A DNA stretch of 64,000 nt. Source: Epiperipatus broadwayi. Its lineage: Eukaryota; Onychophora; Udeonychophora; Euonychophora; Peripatidae. Numbering within the stretch: position 1 is the first letter of the stretch; each line of letters begins with the position of its first letter. Location: NCBI GenBank assembly GCA_028023455.1, contig JAQFVV010012405.1:250001-314000 (forward strand), given 5' to 3'. The notes under the pieces are model-generated. The model did no database searches and was not told the DNA's origin. It was given only the letters and a program-made list of their open reading frames with translations. A program made the position numbers and the translations under genes. Below are positions 47,016 through 60,877 of this stretch, in pieces.

Positions 47016-47574
47016 TATTATAATATTTATTTGGGTTTCTCTATCAATTTTTTATTGATATGGGTATTGATATAGGATGTGCTCTATACTCAATTTTGGG
47101 TTCAGTTTCTGATTTTACATAAGATATGGAGTCACTGAATCCATACTAAATGTTTCATATAAAATTTAATGTTTACTTTTATAAAATTAATGCTAAATTA
47201 CCATCTTTTTTTCCAGTTTGATGTCTAACTTTTATAAAAATAAGATTAAGTTATATATATTTTTTTATTTCAAAATGAACAAAAAATAAGTCAATGTAAA
47301 ATTAATGCTAAAACACAAATTGTAAACAAGTCATGTAATTAAATGAATGAATATTACAATACAAAGTTGTGATTTAAATAAACAATCTTAAAAATGAACT
47401 TAATATAGTGAGGTTAACAATATTACAAAAAGAAAAAGGATAAAGCGAACCTTTCTTTATTAATGAGGATAAGCATCATAAATAAAACAATATTTTATTA
47501 TTGTAAAACTGTGATATGAACATCTGTGAGAAAGCAATTCCCAGAAAATTTAATTTATTTTGAAACTAAATGCT

Positions 47575-47850
47575 TCAGTATTTATTTTCAGATTATTTTG
47601 CAGAAATCAAGCTATTTTTTTTTATTCTTGTAAAAAGTATGTTACTTTAAGTCAGCCCACATTCATTTTGTGAAAAAATACAAATATTTAATATTTTATT
47701 AGTATTTACATATCAATTGTAAAAGTACAAATATATGTTCCAGTATTTATTTTCAGATTATTTTATAAAAATTACACAATAATTTATTGTTGTAAAAATA
47801 CATTATTTTATGTTGGTTCATGTTCTTTTTGTGAAAAAAAAAAAAAAGGA
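47575..47850 (+). repeat. tandem repeat, about 165-bp unit, two copies
   Basis: cagtatttattttcagatta recurs at 47576 and about 47740. In each case ttttTtattcttgtaaaaa- or tattgttgtaaaaa-type sequence follows, then cattc/gttctttttgtgaaaaaa. No coding capacity. Confidence 0.5.
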
Positions 47851-49079
47851 AAAATGTATATTTTTTCTATTCATATTTCCAGTAAGGCTTTAGTGGCTGG
47901 CTACACATGGTATGTAAAAGCAGAAACTGAAACAAAAAATGAGTGAAGCTGACATATTATTTTGGATAAATGTGTGTCTATCTCTTATTGTTAAAAGTGC
48001 TTAATATCTTTGTTTTGCGTTTTATTTTTGTTTAATGTTTTACTTGTTTTTTAACAACATAGAATTTATGCATCTGTAGATTATTTACAAAATATCATTC
48101 AGTTGTTGCCCATTGTGGGATTTCAAAATACTGTTTTTGATTTATCTGTTTTGGTTTAAAAGTATATATTTTATATCTTTAATGCAAAATATGGAAGTTA
48201 TAGAGACATTTAAAAAATTGCTTTACTGTACTCTATAATATAAAAAAGATAAATCTAGTTTAACTTTTTATTACTGTGACATGATGGTCTATTGTCAGAG
48301 AAATCCAGAAAAAAACAGTGAATTGTGTTTCTTTAAATCACTTTTTTACAGAAAATTTATTTAGGTATTTTGTTATTTTTTTTTTAAAACAACAAACTCA
48401 TGTTCTTAATAATATATATATTTTTTTAATTTTAAAAAAATTCTAAAGAATTTGGAGTATAAGTAAATAGCAGCAGAGTCAAAGTATTTTAATTGTGCCT
48501 CATGTCTTTGATGGACTTAGTTCTTTATAATTTATTTTGAGATCATTTTTGATATAACATTGAGAAAATTTTTGGAATACCTAAAAAATTGATTTTTTTT
48601 TTTTGTGAAATTCATTGAGATTCATGATTATTTTTACACAATAAATTTGTAAAATTTTTAAAAGTCTAAAGTATACATGATTATGTTTTTATTATATATA
48701 TATATATTGTACCATTTACATATAGATTGTTCAGTTATATTGGCATAGAGTGAGATTTAAAAGAAGTAAAATTTAAAAATCTCTATGGATATATTAGTTA
48801 GTGTAATTTATATGTATATATTTTGATATGTACAATGAAAACTGTTTATGTTTAAAATTATCTTTTATTAAAGTGACATTAATATTGGAAAGAATGTAAA
48901 CACATACAGATTACTCTCAAAGTAAAACCTCTTAACGATTATTAAAGATGGCAGAAATAAGTTATAAAAAATAAAACTTTGTACTTCAAAAGTAAGAAAG
49001 AATGTAGAAGATTATCGAGTGATAATAACAAAGGATAAGAGGATATGTCAGAAATCTCAAAATGGTCATCAGTATAAAA
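47851..49079. other. AT-rich non-coding stretch
   Basis: No supported feature; several (A)n and (T)n runs and one (AT)n run near 48695. Confidence 0.45.
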
Positions 49080-51130
49080 GAAACAGACAAGTTTAGAATT
49101 GGTCTTTTACATGTGTTTTTCTGGCTGTTTTTTGTATTGTAACGGTCAAGTTTCATACATTTGTGTAACAGAATCTAGAATCCAGCCAAAGAGATCAATG
49201 CTGACCAGACCAGGAGTGAGACATCCTGAATCTGACCACACTTCAACTCATTTGCCAATACTCCACACCTCAAAACCCTATGAATGACCACACTTGAAGT
49301 TACACTTAGTATACCCATCTTTCGCGGTCGGCATAGGGTAAGGAGAAACATGAGACTCAGGAATTTAAATATATTAATTAACTTAAATGCTATCAGCATG
49401 AAATTGAAGATAACATTGATAAATGCTAATTAATGCATAGATAGTTGTGTCACACACACACACATATATATATAATTAACTAAGACTGAATTAGATTGAA
49501 ATAGGAACGAGAAATAAAATATGAGATTAAATTTAACATATATTTATTAAACAAATAGAACATAAATTAATGTGGGAAAAGCACACAGGCTATATAGTAT
49601 GGGGATTAGCATGTCTCCTCATTAAACTTTAATTATTAATATGAGTTGACATATTTAAAGAAATCACTAAGCGGTGCCTAAATAAGATTATGCCAATTCC
49701 TATTGAAAGTGGTGGCTACTATTGCAAAATACTGCACCAGTCTTAGACAAAATATTTATTGTAACATTATTAACTTAATAAATTATGAGTGTATAAATCA
49801 GCTCAGGATTGAGATTGAACCCAGAAACCAAAGATATAAATTCCAATTTAATACTGAATAATTAAATTATGGGACTATACGAGATCACTGACCTGCTACA
49901 GCACCGACAAATTGCAATAACAGAGTGCCCTGCAGATAGATTGGAATCAATGGTTTTTGTGACCAACACCGGTACCCTGGGACTGAGCATCATGCTGCTA
50001 AAAGGTCGGAGTGGCTAACCTGACAGCTTGGAATTATACATCAGGTCTTACTAGTGTGCACCCCAAAAGAAGGTAAGATGGAATGGTCTTTCCTGAGGTC
50101 CCACCTTAAGGAGAAGATGCAGCAAAACATTAAATGTTGAATGTGACATTAATATATCTAATCTGCCAAGAGAAAGTATAACATTAATTATTATTACAGA
50201 GATACCATGGCAGTAGCCTGGCCAGTGTTACTATTATGAGCCAATTCTAGCAATGCTATATAATCAAGCGACAATAGAGGGATAAAGAAAATATAATAGA
50301 ACTCGGGTTTATAGGTTTTAATCTATACATATAAATTATTACGAGGGGGAAGAAGTATATTTGATCGACTGGCCAAATAATTACTGCATATACTTTCATA
50401 TTACTAAGACTAGTATATTACTCTATTCAAAAATTTCAGCAAGATGGAAATTTAATAGTAAGCCACAATACAGTTTAAATTAAATAAAAATTCTAGGAAT
50501 TCGAACCAGTGAGCATGAAGAATGTCATTAAGAAGATAGTTATGGGAAGATATTTGCAATTATATCTTCAAATATTTATTACGGTTAAATACCCGCTGCT
50601 TTGAGGCTTTGATATATAAATAACAAAATAATAAAGAAATATTATAGGCACAACCGCAGTGATAGACAAAGAAATTAGCGTAGGTTACATTTAGTTTAAT
50701 TAAGATATTTGTAAAGATATAGGCAAGTTATACAAATGATGTAGTATTTACTTTAATGAGAATTTATAATGAAACATTTATAGGATTTAGAAAATTACAT
50801 TAGATTATCATTTGCTAGCTTTAAACTTTTAAGTAGAAAATTTGGATTTAGAAATATTTTGTTAACAGAGAGCTCTGCAGTTATAGATTGATGTTACCGA
50901 TTACTTGCTGGACTGAATAGGCATGTGTTGCTTTCAGGTATCATGGTAGTCTTCTTGAGTAGGCTGCTGCTTGACAGTTTCATGTTGCAGCTCTAGTGAT
51001 TGAAGCATCAGCTGGCAGTGGTCACGCCATTCTTTCTGTGGATTTAGAATCAGCTGTCACCTTTCTCTAGTCAGATCTTTCAAAGATCAATCTGATGTGG
51101 ATTAGGTGTAGTGATGCTCTTCTAAAATTA
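49080..51130. other. less AT-biased block, unclassified
   Basis: About 2 kb of clearly more complex sequence with no long open frame in any phase. It includes a (CA)n(TA)n microsatellite (49452-49475) and a tRNA-B-box-like gattgaacccag (about 49810, inverted). Cytosine-rich text around 49900-50110 and 50880-51130 ends with ctcccccctt. It may be a large old non-autonomous transposon, an LTR element that lost its coding part, or regulatory DNA. I could not find a paired repeat within the window. Confidence 0.35.
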
Positions 51131-51859
51131 ATGACTCCCCCCTTCAAGCTTAAAATATACCTTATTTATACTTTTATTTCAAAGTACTTAACTAGAAAAG
51201 AAGTTGTTTCACCCAGAAACCCATTAACTCTAAAATATCATGCTAAATTATAAGATTTCCCAATTTGATCAAAATACTTTTGTTTGGGCTTCCATGGCAC
51301 CTCAAATTCTCATCTAGGTGTCAAATAGTTTTGCTCCAGTGATTTTAACAAATATACTTTCACCATAAACAAATTTGAGTATAGCAATTATCAACTTTCC
51401 AACTTTGATTTAACCACAGATGTGGTGGACTTAAAAGCAAATTTGTTTACAGATAACCTTTTATTTTTAGCTAATTTAACTAAAAACTTTTTGCTCTTTT
51501 ACAAAATTAAATCATGCCACTCTATATATATTATTATGTAAGGTGAATCATACATCTACATATGAATTTATATTTACTAAATTTAATAAATTGACATTTT
51601 TACTATTTAAAATTAAGTAAATGATTTATAACTTACGTTGGCCATGAATACGAGGGAAAACCCCGAAAGTACTCAGCCTATTTAATTGTTTTGGTTTTTG
51701 CAGCTTCTTCATCAGCGGGTAAATCGCTTTTATATGCTACTATTTAAAATTATAACTTACTAGCCTATGTATGCACAGTGTTTATTCATATGTGCATATA
51801 TAATGCTGTACATCCAGCCATGATAGAAAGGTTTATATATTTATTTATTAAAATGAATA

Positions 51860-51940
51860 TTTTAACAGGGTTTGAACCCAGAACAGATAAGTTTGTTGTT
51901 AAACTAAAATGTGCAGTGAGAAGAACTTGAACCTGATCAT
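51860..51940 (-). mobile_element. possible tRNA-derived SINE remnant
   Basis: On the minus strand GGGTTCAAACCC (51868-51879) matches the B-box consensus. About 40 bp upstream ctgcacattttagtttaac is a weak A-box candidate. No complete tRNA fold. Confidence 0.35.
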
Positions 51941-53852
51941 TGCAGTATGCTACATTTTTAAAGCCATAATAAAATGCTACTACCCAGTATTACTGTGACG
52001 AATCTAGTCTCCACGTGTGAGTAGAAACAGATCATTCACCAGAACCTTCTCATGCAAAAGTCACCAAAAACTTCATCTAGCTTTGTTCTAAATATGGATC
52101 AGAGATGCAAAAAGTTTTGTGTTTCCAGAATGAATCCATAAAGAATTACTATGGACTCCTCATAAAAAAGAACTTACTGGTTAGTCAATGGCTATATTGT
52201 AACTTATCTAAATAAATCAAAAAGATTTGTGAACTAGATTTTAAAAAATAAACTTCTAATTTAATAAAAAGAAAGGAGAAACATTTGTGATTTTGTCCTT
52301 AAAACTGAAGTATTTGAATTGAGTCATATAAATATCGGATTATGTATGTGTGTTCTTTCCAATATTATAAAGAATTCTTATTGTTTAAATATTTCATGTG
52401 TGTTAATAAAACTCACTAATAATATAACCCTTTCATTGTACATGCTGAATTTTAGTTATTTAGATTTTGTTATTAAGATTAGAGAATTATGTAAATTATG
52501 TTTGCCAATATGTTTGATTAAAATTAATTAAGTGATGGGAAAATGTAATTCCTGCTCTTACTGTTAATGATTTGCTTTGTAAGTTTCAACAAAAATGTGA
52601 TGAGAGTTAGGGGTTACTGACTCTGGCACCTCTTAAATAAATTAAACTAATTCCACCATCAATTCGAGTTATAATAAATATTAAGTCAGTCATAAAATAT
52701 AACTATATTCTTGAAATATCCATATCCCTACTGGAACGGGACATTATCATTAAATTGTTTGACTAATTAGCATTTTATAGTGCATAATAAAAGACATAAA
52801 TCCCAATGTAAAACATTACAATATATATGTTTTATTTTTAAAAATGGAAGATAATTATTTCTAGCATAATATTAACAAAGAAAGGAATGACATTCTGATC
52901 ACTCCATCTTATGAAACTGATCACTTACATGTTATTGTTGACTGTGTCAAGATCTATTGAGAATTTTTAAAAAAATTATAAATTAAGATTAATATTAATT
53001 TGTTTATGTTTTTAAAAAAATTCCAATCAAAAAAGATTTAATTCATTTTTCTACATCATTCTATTATTGCCAACTACTCACTGATGCAAGCATCATTTGT
53101 TCTCATTATGAACTCAACTTTTTCAATATTTAAAAAATTCAAATGTGACAAATCAAGTTCAAATAGTTCTGATTTAGAATAATAGGGTATTACTAAAATC
53201 AAAAGTTGAAAGCTTACAAAAAGTTTTACTAGGAAGAAAAATAAACTGTTGCAATGCAGGAGGGTTAATACAATGGTTTTAAATATAAATATTATAGCCC
53301 AGCAAGATGCTTTCAATGACCATAAAATTTAATAATGACTATCTGTGTAATATTAAAGGTACAAAAAAGATTTATAAATGAATTAATTGAATTAAGAAAT
53401 AATGGATGTCTAAAATTAAATCATAAGAAAGTTGAAATTTATACATTCTTGAGAATATCCTCATATTGCAAACAATTTTTTTTAATTAGGCTCTTCTACA
53501 TTGGCAGCTATATGAAAATTGATTGAGAAAAAGATGCCATATATTTTTTGTATTTTACTTAATATTTTCTAAAAATGTATTGAATGCATTATTTATATAT
53601 AATTTTGTTGTAATTATTATTTAGCAAATATATTATTGAAAACATTACAATCATTTATTGAAAGAACTTGAAACAATTTCAACTACTTAATATGTATGTA
53701 TAACTTCACTCCAAAATGCCATGGACCATTATGCAAGGATCAGTCATAGTGATTATCATCAGTTTGTACCCACTATTTTAATTTACAACTGGTCACATGA
53801 TATAATGATGTTGAAATCCAATTAGTTAAAAACTTGTTAATAAAATTCACAA
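51941..53852. other. unassigned stretch
   Basis: Mixed AT-rich and moderately complex sequence. The 80-codon minus frame at 53074-53316 and the 63-codon plus frame at 53335-53526 show no motif I recognise. No RNA gene was seen. Confidence 0.4.
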
Positions 53853-53968
53853 GCATTGATTGCCTGTTATTTGATGCTAATGGTTTATTATCTATTAACT
53901 TTAGAATAAACAGTTATAGATTCAGAAGGAATTGTTTGGGAAAAAAAGCAATTAATGACATTTATATG
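53853..53968 (+). repeat. left arm of the PLE-B copy B inverted repeat
   Basis: Shares gcattgattgcctgttattt, gaataaacagttat and gattcagaaggaattgtttg, then an A-run and aattaatgacattta, with the reverse complement of 56972-57088. Few differences are visible. Confidence 0.8.
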
Positions 53969-54299
53969 ATAAGGCCAGATAGTTATCAACATTTTACTCA
54001 TAGACTTTCTTAATTGAATTTTTGTTATAGGAATGAAGACTTAATAATTTTGAAATGATAGTTATATCCAGAGTAGTCAAGAATATAATCATGAATTTAT
54101 TAGGAATATTATATCTAATAAAAATATCTATAAATCTATTAATAATAAAAAAAATAATTGCTATTGAGAATAAAGAGTTTATTTTTTATCACGTAAGTCA
54201 TTAATTTGTCAATTGATTTATAAGAATAGTTTTTTATTAGATGGTATCAAAGTGGCCTGAAAAAAGACCTGAATTAAATTCATAATCAATTAGTTAAAA

Positions 54300-54531
54300 A
54301 CAGCCAATTGATAGCACCTCTATTACTGGGATGGTTTATAAGATTCCTTGCAGTTGTCAAAAAATGTATATAAGGCAAAGTAAATTAATTCTTAATTTAA
54401 AAGTTAAAGTTTATAAGAGTAAAGTTAAAAATAGATATCATAACTCAGCTTTGTGCATTCATGAACTGAATACAGGTCATAAAATAATTTTTGACAATGC
54501 AGAGATTATCTTTTATGGAAGAAGTGAATAG
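54300..54531 (+). pseudogene. PLE-B GIY-YIG endonuclease remnant, copy B
   Basis: The frame at 54331 reads MVYKIPCSCQKMYIRQSK, the start of a Penelope GIY-YIG domain with Gly of the YIG box changed to Arg. SKVKNRYHNSALCIHELNTG and HKIIFDN follow. Compared with copy A the same residues occur, so the two are close relatives. The upstream linker (54060-54330) is out of frame. The domain normally nicks target DNA; this copy is dead. Confidence 0.7.
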
Positions 54532-55659
54532 AAGAGTAAAAGTAACTTTAATGCTAAAATTTTTTTGGATGCTAAAGGAAGTTGGTTGTTGATGTGAATA
54601 TATATATAAAAAAAATATTTGTTATGGTTGAAAATTGTTATTATAAAAATAATTGTATATTATAATTAAGAAATATTATAAAATTAAAATAAAAATATAA
54701 AATGAAATGGATTTTATATATAGATGAGAGGTCAAGTATTAGGAAAATTATAATGGTTGGGTTTTTCTCAAATAAATAAATAGATTGTTAATAATTTAAA
54801 ATTAAAATTAAAGTTAATAAAATTTATTATATAGATGAATGTGGATGTGAATAATTGGTGAATCTAAGTGTAATTTGAGAAGAGAATAAAGAACATATTA
54901 TAATAGAATAAAGAGAATAATATGGAGAGTGAAAAAATGATATCTGTATAGTATAATAAATTTGTCAAATGGATTAAATGAATAAAAATATGAAAATATC
55001 AAATGAGGTGTCATAATAATAAAATAAAAGAGTGTTAAAAAAATTTAAATGAATAAATTTTAAAAAAAAATGTGGAAATAATAGGGGTTTTTAGGGGGGT
55101 TGGTTGATATTATATATAGTTGAAAAAAAGTGTAAAATAAAAAAATTTAAAAATATAAAAAAATATAATGAAAAAGAAAAAATTATGTTTTGTTGAAAAT
55201 ATCATACTTGTTAATAGATGAAACTAGAGTTGTGGAAAAATTTTAATAAAATGTTGTTTTTTTGGCTAGTATTGTAATGTTGTATGAATTTTTATTTTAT
55301 TTATATATTTAAATTTAATATTTTTCAGGATTAATATATATATACATTCTAATTTAATATTTACCATTATAATTAATTAATAGAGCCAAAAAAATTGTAA
55401 AATATTTTATTGGATTGTTTTTCTAGTTAGACAAAGTATATCCACCACTTTTATTGATCAGAAGGCAGGTAATTAAAATAAGTTAAGAACTATAAATATT
55501 ATAGTAAGACTATTATTACACATGAGTATACAATAAATAAAAATTAGGAATGCTTTTTGTAAAATTACTGAATATTAAAAAGAAATTTCCCTATGTGTTT
55601 GAAATTAATATTTTTTAATAGTTGTATTTATCATTTTTCAAATTGATTGCTGTACAGAA

Positions 55660-56010
55660 TGCCAACTTTAGATCACAGAATGAAATATGGAAAGATAGAT
55701 GTAATGATAACATGATGGCATCAAAAGTCAAATACATGAATGGGAGAATAAATGTGTATCATTCATGTCATTGAAAGAATTGAGAAATTTAAATGCAACT
55801 GGACAGGATGCTAAAAGTGTTGTTAATAGATCTACTGTTGAAATCATAAATTGGATCCAATGCAATTGTAAAAAATCTATAAAAAGGGCACACATGATAT
55901 GAATACATCAATACATTTATTGTAATGATTTGAAAAAGAGAAGCTGTAAGTTAGAGAAATTAGATTAAATTTGAAGATATTTATTCTGCAGTGAATCAAT
56001 AATGGCTGAA
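55660..56010 (+). pseudogene. RTE LINE 3' scrap, heavily decayed
   Basis: The + strand parallels the C-terminal 110 codons of the RTE at 16020-18880. Landmarks are gaaatatggaaagataga, atacatgaatggga, cattgaaagaattgagaaat, ctactgttgaaatcataaat, agggcacacatgatatgaat and attctgcagtgaatcaataa. No frame is open. The (TGA)n tail is not preserved. Confidence 0.6.
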
Positions 56011-56971
56011 AATGTTGCTGATGGATATGTATTTCTTTTTTACAATTTTTAGCTGTTTATTTATGTATTATTTTCATTTTACCAATATTATATTATTATC
56101 AATTCTTTTTATATAATGTGATAATTCCTCTAAAAAGACTAAAGAACTATTTAAATATTAAATACACAGAAAATCATTTCAATTTCCTTCATTTGTACAG
56201 TAATTCACTATAAAAATACATTTGGCAGTTGAGTCTCATTTTAAAATTATCATCCCCTATTTAATTGTGTTTTTTATGGATCAATAAGTATTAAGGTTTT
56301 GTAATAGTATTGATTTAAAAAAATAGTCTTCTATTTTAAGATTTTACATCAAAAGTTTAAATACCTAAAACTTCATAGAATTTAGTTTTACTAAAAAGTA
56401 AATAAAACTTGTCAATAGTATATATTGCCAAATATAATATTTTTGGAAAATTTGTGGAACATTTTCTCAATGTAATAACCCTTTTTTTTTTTACTTTCTT
56501 GACCTTATCATCAGTAATAGTGACTTGTAAGTAAATACATTAATTCCAACTTCAGAATATTAAGAGAACCAGAAAGAATAAATTAGTAAAAAATGATTAG
56601 AATCAAAGTGTGGCTACATAACAATTGCATTGCTACAATTATTGCAAAGAGATAATTCATAGCATGGGAGGTTAATTATGTTCAAACTTAAGTGACTGAA
56701 ATATGTAAAAGAGCATGGAAAGAAAGTGAGAGAAAGAATAAAGATGAAATTTTTAGTTACATTTTTTAAAAATTGTTTTTGAAGGTCATATTAAGCAATG
56801 TTTGCTGTGTTCTATTTATTACATTTGTGAAATAAATATTTTAAAAGAAGTCTTTTTTGATATTATTTATTCAGTTTTATTCTTTACCATATTTCTAAAT
56901 AAGATATAAAATGTTCCATACTCTGTCTAAACCTTTTCTGAAGATTGTCTGTATATTATTCTGTGTATACG

Positions 56972-57088
56972 CATAAATGTCATTAATTGTGTTTTTTTTT
57001 TCCAAACAATTCCTTCTGAATCAATAACTGTTTATTCCAAAGTTAATATATAATAAATCACTAGAATCAAATAACAGGCAATCAATGT
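56972..57088 (-). repeat. right arm of the PLE-B copy B inverted repeat
   Basis: Inverted copy of 53853-53968, about 3.0 kb away. Confidence 0.8.
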
Positions 57089-60000
57089 CTTTAGCTATTT
57101 GGCTTTTATATACACCATATTTTACTGCATGCCCTTTTTATATACATCACACATTGTATATGATAACTCATGTGACTTTTATTCCAATAGGATGCATATG
57201 ATTTTACTAAACTGCAAATATATTATGCTTTTTATATGTATAGTATACATATACAAGTTAAGATTAAAATATAAATTAAAAAATAATAATAATGTGTGTT
57301 CATTCATTTACATTTATTCAAAAAATAAAATATTTACATTACTGTGTCTTTAGTTAAAGTGAACAGCAGTGTTACATTTAAACATGTTCTGAATGATATT
57401 CTTTTTCTTCAATCCTTGAGGTCTTTAATTGTTTTGATTTTTTAAATCTTCATCAATTATTTATTTTAAATTCTTTGATAAACTCTTCAAACTTCAAGGG
57501 TTTTCTGAAATTCAAGAATATTTTACAATTCTTTTTTCCTGTCATTATTAAAGCATTAGTTTTCATTCAATTGAAAAAAATACTTTACAGATTTTCTTAA
57601 ATTTCATAAAACCTTTAGCTTTGCACTTAGAAAATATTTTGTTACATAAAATATTGTGCCACATTGAAAATTCAGAGAGAATGGAAAAAGTAGCAAATCA
57701 TAAAATATTCTTTAATGTAATCTAAATAAACATTATTAATAAACATAATCACATACAGCACTTCAAAGATAACAATAGCTGCTGCCATATGGTAAAATGT
57801 ATCACATTTATGAATTTTAATGTTTCTACTTTTTCATTTCTTTCCATTTTTTTTTGTTTGTTTGTATTTTTTTTGTTGGATTGCATGTAATTGAAAGTGT
57901 ACGTTCATATAACATATCATAGCGTCACTGTTTATCTATTTGAGTTTTTATGTGTTTTATTGTATTCCAGTTTAATTATTTGAAAGTTATAAGGATTTTA
58001 ATGCGAATCACTGATATCATACATATATTTATTGATGTACAATTTAATGTGCTATATTTTTAATTTAACAAAAGAATATATATACCCAAATTAAATATTA
58101 TATTCAATATCAGCCTATTTTGCATATACTGCGATAACATAATAATTTATCTGCCCATTATTTTAAGTTTTTAAACAAATAAATATTAGATGCCAGTGTT
58201 TACCTAATGATATAGTAAATACGATAAAAATCAGGAGTCATATTATACTTCAGTATGTATCTTATTATTTTTAAATTGAATAATCTTCAGATAGATATAG
58301 ATATTTTGAAGACATTGATTGCTTTAACATTTAAAGTCATTGACTACAATTTAAACACCTGAGGCTATAGTATTTTTTTATCATAGTTACCTGTTCATAT
58401 ATTTTATTATTATTTATTTATATTTTATAAAAGCTAATGAGCTATTTTTAAAGTATAGTAATTTACTTAAATATTTTTATTGATTTTTTTAAAAAAAAAA
58501 TATTTGAATTAATGAAATTACTTATAAAAAAGATAAATAAAAATGTTTCTTTTTAAGAAAAAAAAATTCTATATGTCTTCTGGGAAGTAATTAGTATCTT
58601 TTATAATCATGATTATTGCGTTAAACAAATCATAAACCTTTTACGGTCACTTCGTTTTCTATAAATTAAAGTATTTTATTACCTAATTACATATTAAGAA
58701 AATTATTTCTATTGTTGTCACTTTTTTCTCGCGCGAAATTATCATAATTTTTTTTTAAAAAAGTTAAATGATTTACACAAGTAAGATTTTATTTAAATAA
58801 AGATAATCTTTTTTCTTTTTACAATTAAACGAGTAGTTAGTTACTCTACTGCCAGTGATAAATCCCCCCTCCCCCACGGCCCAAATTTTAGCTAGTCTGA
58901 TTAGGAATGCTTTTGGATAAGGGTGAGGGATATAATTTTTGCACACTTTTTTGTTGTTTTTCATTTATTCCAATTGCATTAGTGTTTATTTTTACTTGTA
59001 TCAGTTTGATTGCTTTCATTGAAGTTGCTTTTGTATTTTTTTGATCGTTTGTTTTCACCCATTTTTTGACAATTTTTAGTTTCACACATTTCTAAACATG
59101 ATAAATATTCTGCTTTCTAATTTGTTTAAAGTAACAGCAGCACATTGCAGTCTATGCTGCACCTACCTCTTCATCTAAACTATTCCTACCTAGTTATAAA
59201 AAATATGAAGATATTTAAATTGCTTTATATTCTCATGTTAATTACCATCCAGGTCAAAAATTGCCTTTCATCACTGGTTGATAAAGGAATTGAGTTTTTT
59301 TTTTTATTGAATATTAATTACTAAATCAGTCCTTGTTTAACCACAGCTTAAGTCCATTCTGTAAATTGTCTTTTGAACTGGAAAACATAGCATGATCATC
59401 AGCAACCTAGAAATCCCGAATCTAAAAAAAAACAAAAATACTACAAATCTACATTGCAAGTTGATTCCTGGTTCATATATAGGTATGTGTATGCTTATGT
59501 ATATATGTAAGTATGTATGAGGATGTGCTTGTTTTTATAAATTTTAATTCATTTGCTCCTTTACAACTGGAAATTGATATTTGTTTTGTTTAGGTGCGTG
59601 TCCAATAGAAAAATTTACTGTAGTTCTCTTCTTATGCTATTCAGTTAATAGCATTGTCAAATGCAACAATATACATTCCATCTAATAACTAGGCCAATAC
59701 GCAATCAGCTGATTCACGTACTTGATTTGGAACTATCTACAAATTTGTTTGGAATGTATATAGATCAATTTGCATGTAAATCTGTAATATTTCTTTCATA
59801 GTCTCAAAAATTACATGAAAATTATTATTATATGTAATTTATGAAATAATGATCTGAATTTTGTGGAAAATTTAATTATGATAATAAACACAAATTATGA
59901 ATTATGAGAATTCTGAAAATTTAAAAAAAAAAACAAAAAAAACATCAAACTTTCGTAAATAAAAACAGCAGCACATTAATGAATGTTTATCATACAAGAA

Positions 60001-60489
60001 TATAATCTCATGATTTTGACCCATTGGTTTTTATTTGAAAATCAATATTATATAAAGGAACTTTTATCAGTCTTTCAATATCATCGTATTAAACAAAAAA
60101 TATTTCTATACATTTTTGTGGGTTTTTTTTTCAAATGTGCTCATAACAAACAGTGATATCTTGGTTGAGTATACACGGCATACTCTTGTATATGTTTATT
60201 TTTTATAAATTCTGCTGTGAAGATATATATTTACCTGGATGTCAAATCTTTTTTATTGAAGTAAAACAACAAACGTTGGCTTTAAAATTAACAATTAACT
60301 ATAAATTATGTATTTATATAAACAAAACTTAGAATTAAACATTTAGATCTAGGCAATATCCAAAATAAATCAATATTTAAAAAAAAGGGGGGGGTAGATT
60401 TTATACAATTTTAAAGTAATATTTATTTATTTTAGAAAATAAATGTTTAGAATGAAGTAAAAGTGTATTTTGTGGATGAAAATGAGGGG
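57089..60489. other. AT-rich non-coding stretch
   Basis: No gene was found. A C-rich patch ccccctcccccacggccc at 58866-58883 stands out, with moderately complex flanks (58840-58940), but there is no open frame with recognisable content. Confidence 0.45.
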
Positions 60490-60877
60490 CTAAGGGAATA
60501 AAAGAGCAATACAGAGACTTCAGACCATTCAAAGAAGTATGGAAAGATGCATGTTAGGAGTAACAAGAAGAGACTGAAAATGAAATACATGGATGAGAGA
60601 ACAAACAGGTGTTACTGACATCATTGAAAAATTAAGAGACTAAAGTGGAGGTGGGTGAACATATTACTAGAAAAGATGACAATAGATGGACAGTTGAAAT
60701 TTTAAACTATATTCCAAGAGACTAAAAGTTCTAGAAAGAGATCACATATGAGATGGATAAAATAAGAAAGTATGCTAATGTGGAGAAAAGAGCCTAGAGA
60801 TTGGAGAAATGGATTAAACTTGGAGAGACTTTCATTCTTTATTGTATTAATAATGATTGAAAATATGATGATGATGA
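60490..60877 (+). pseudogene. RTE LINE 3' end, third recognisable copy
   Basis: The + strand encodes RAIQRLQTIQRSMERCMLGV and TRRD before a stop, then MREQTGVTDIIEK. Later positions match the RTE C-terminus and 3' UTR up to the terminal atgatgatgatga tail at 60864-60876. It is 5'-truncated, as is usual for LINEs, and interrupted by several stops. It is better preserved than the scrap at 55660. Confidence 0.75.

Larger units (their letters stand above)
53853..57088 (+). mobile_element. Penelope-like element PLE-B, copy B, with inverted flanks
   Basis: An inverted repeat of about 116 bp (53853-53968 and 56972-57088) brackets the region. From 53968 to 55477 it parallels PLE-B copy A, ending at the shared terminus with ccaccact and gatcagaaggcaggtaat. 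A decayed RTE 3' end (55660-56010) lies between this terminus and the right arm, so the bracketed region is a composite. No RT coding part is preserved. Confidence 0.6.

Noticed and set aside
51640-51740. CTGATGAAGAAGCTGCAAAAACC on the minus strand looked like a hammerhead core
   Set aside because: Only the CTGATGA box is present; no stem II hairpin and no GAAA box at the right distance. Listed nowhere as a ribozyme.
53074-53526. Frames of 80 (-) and 63 (+) codons next to PLE-B copy B
   Set aside because: I looked for the missing PLE-B RT domain here and found no RT motif in either frame.
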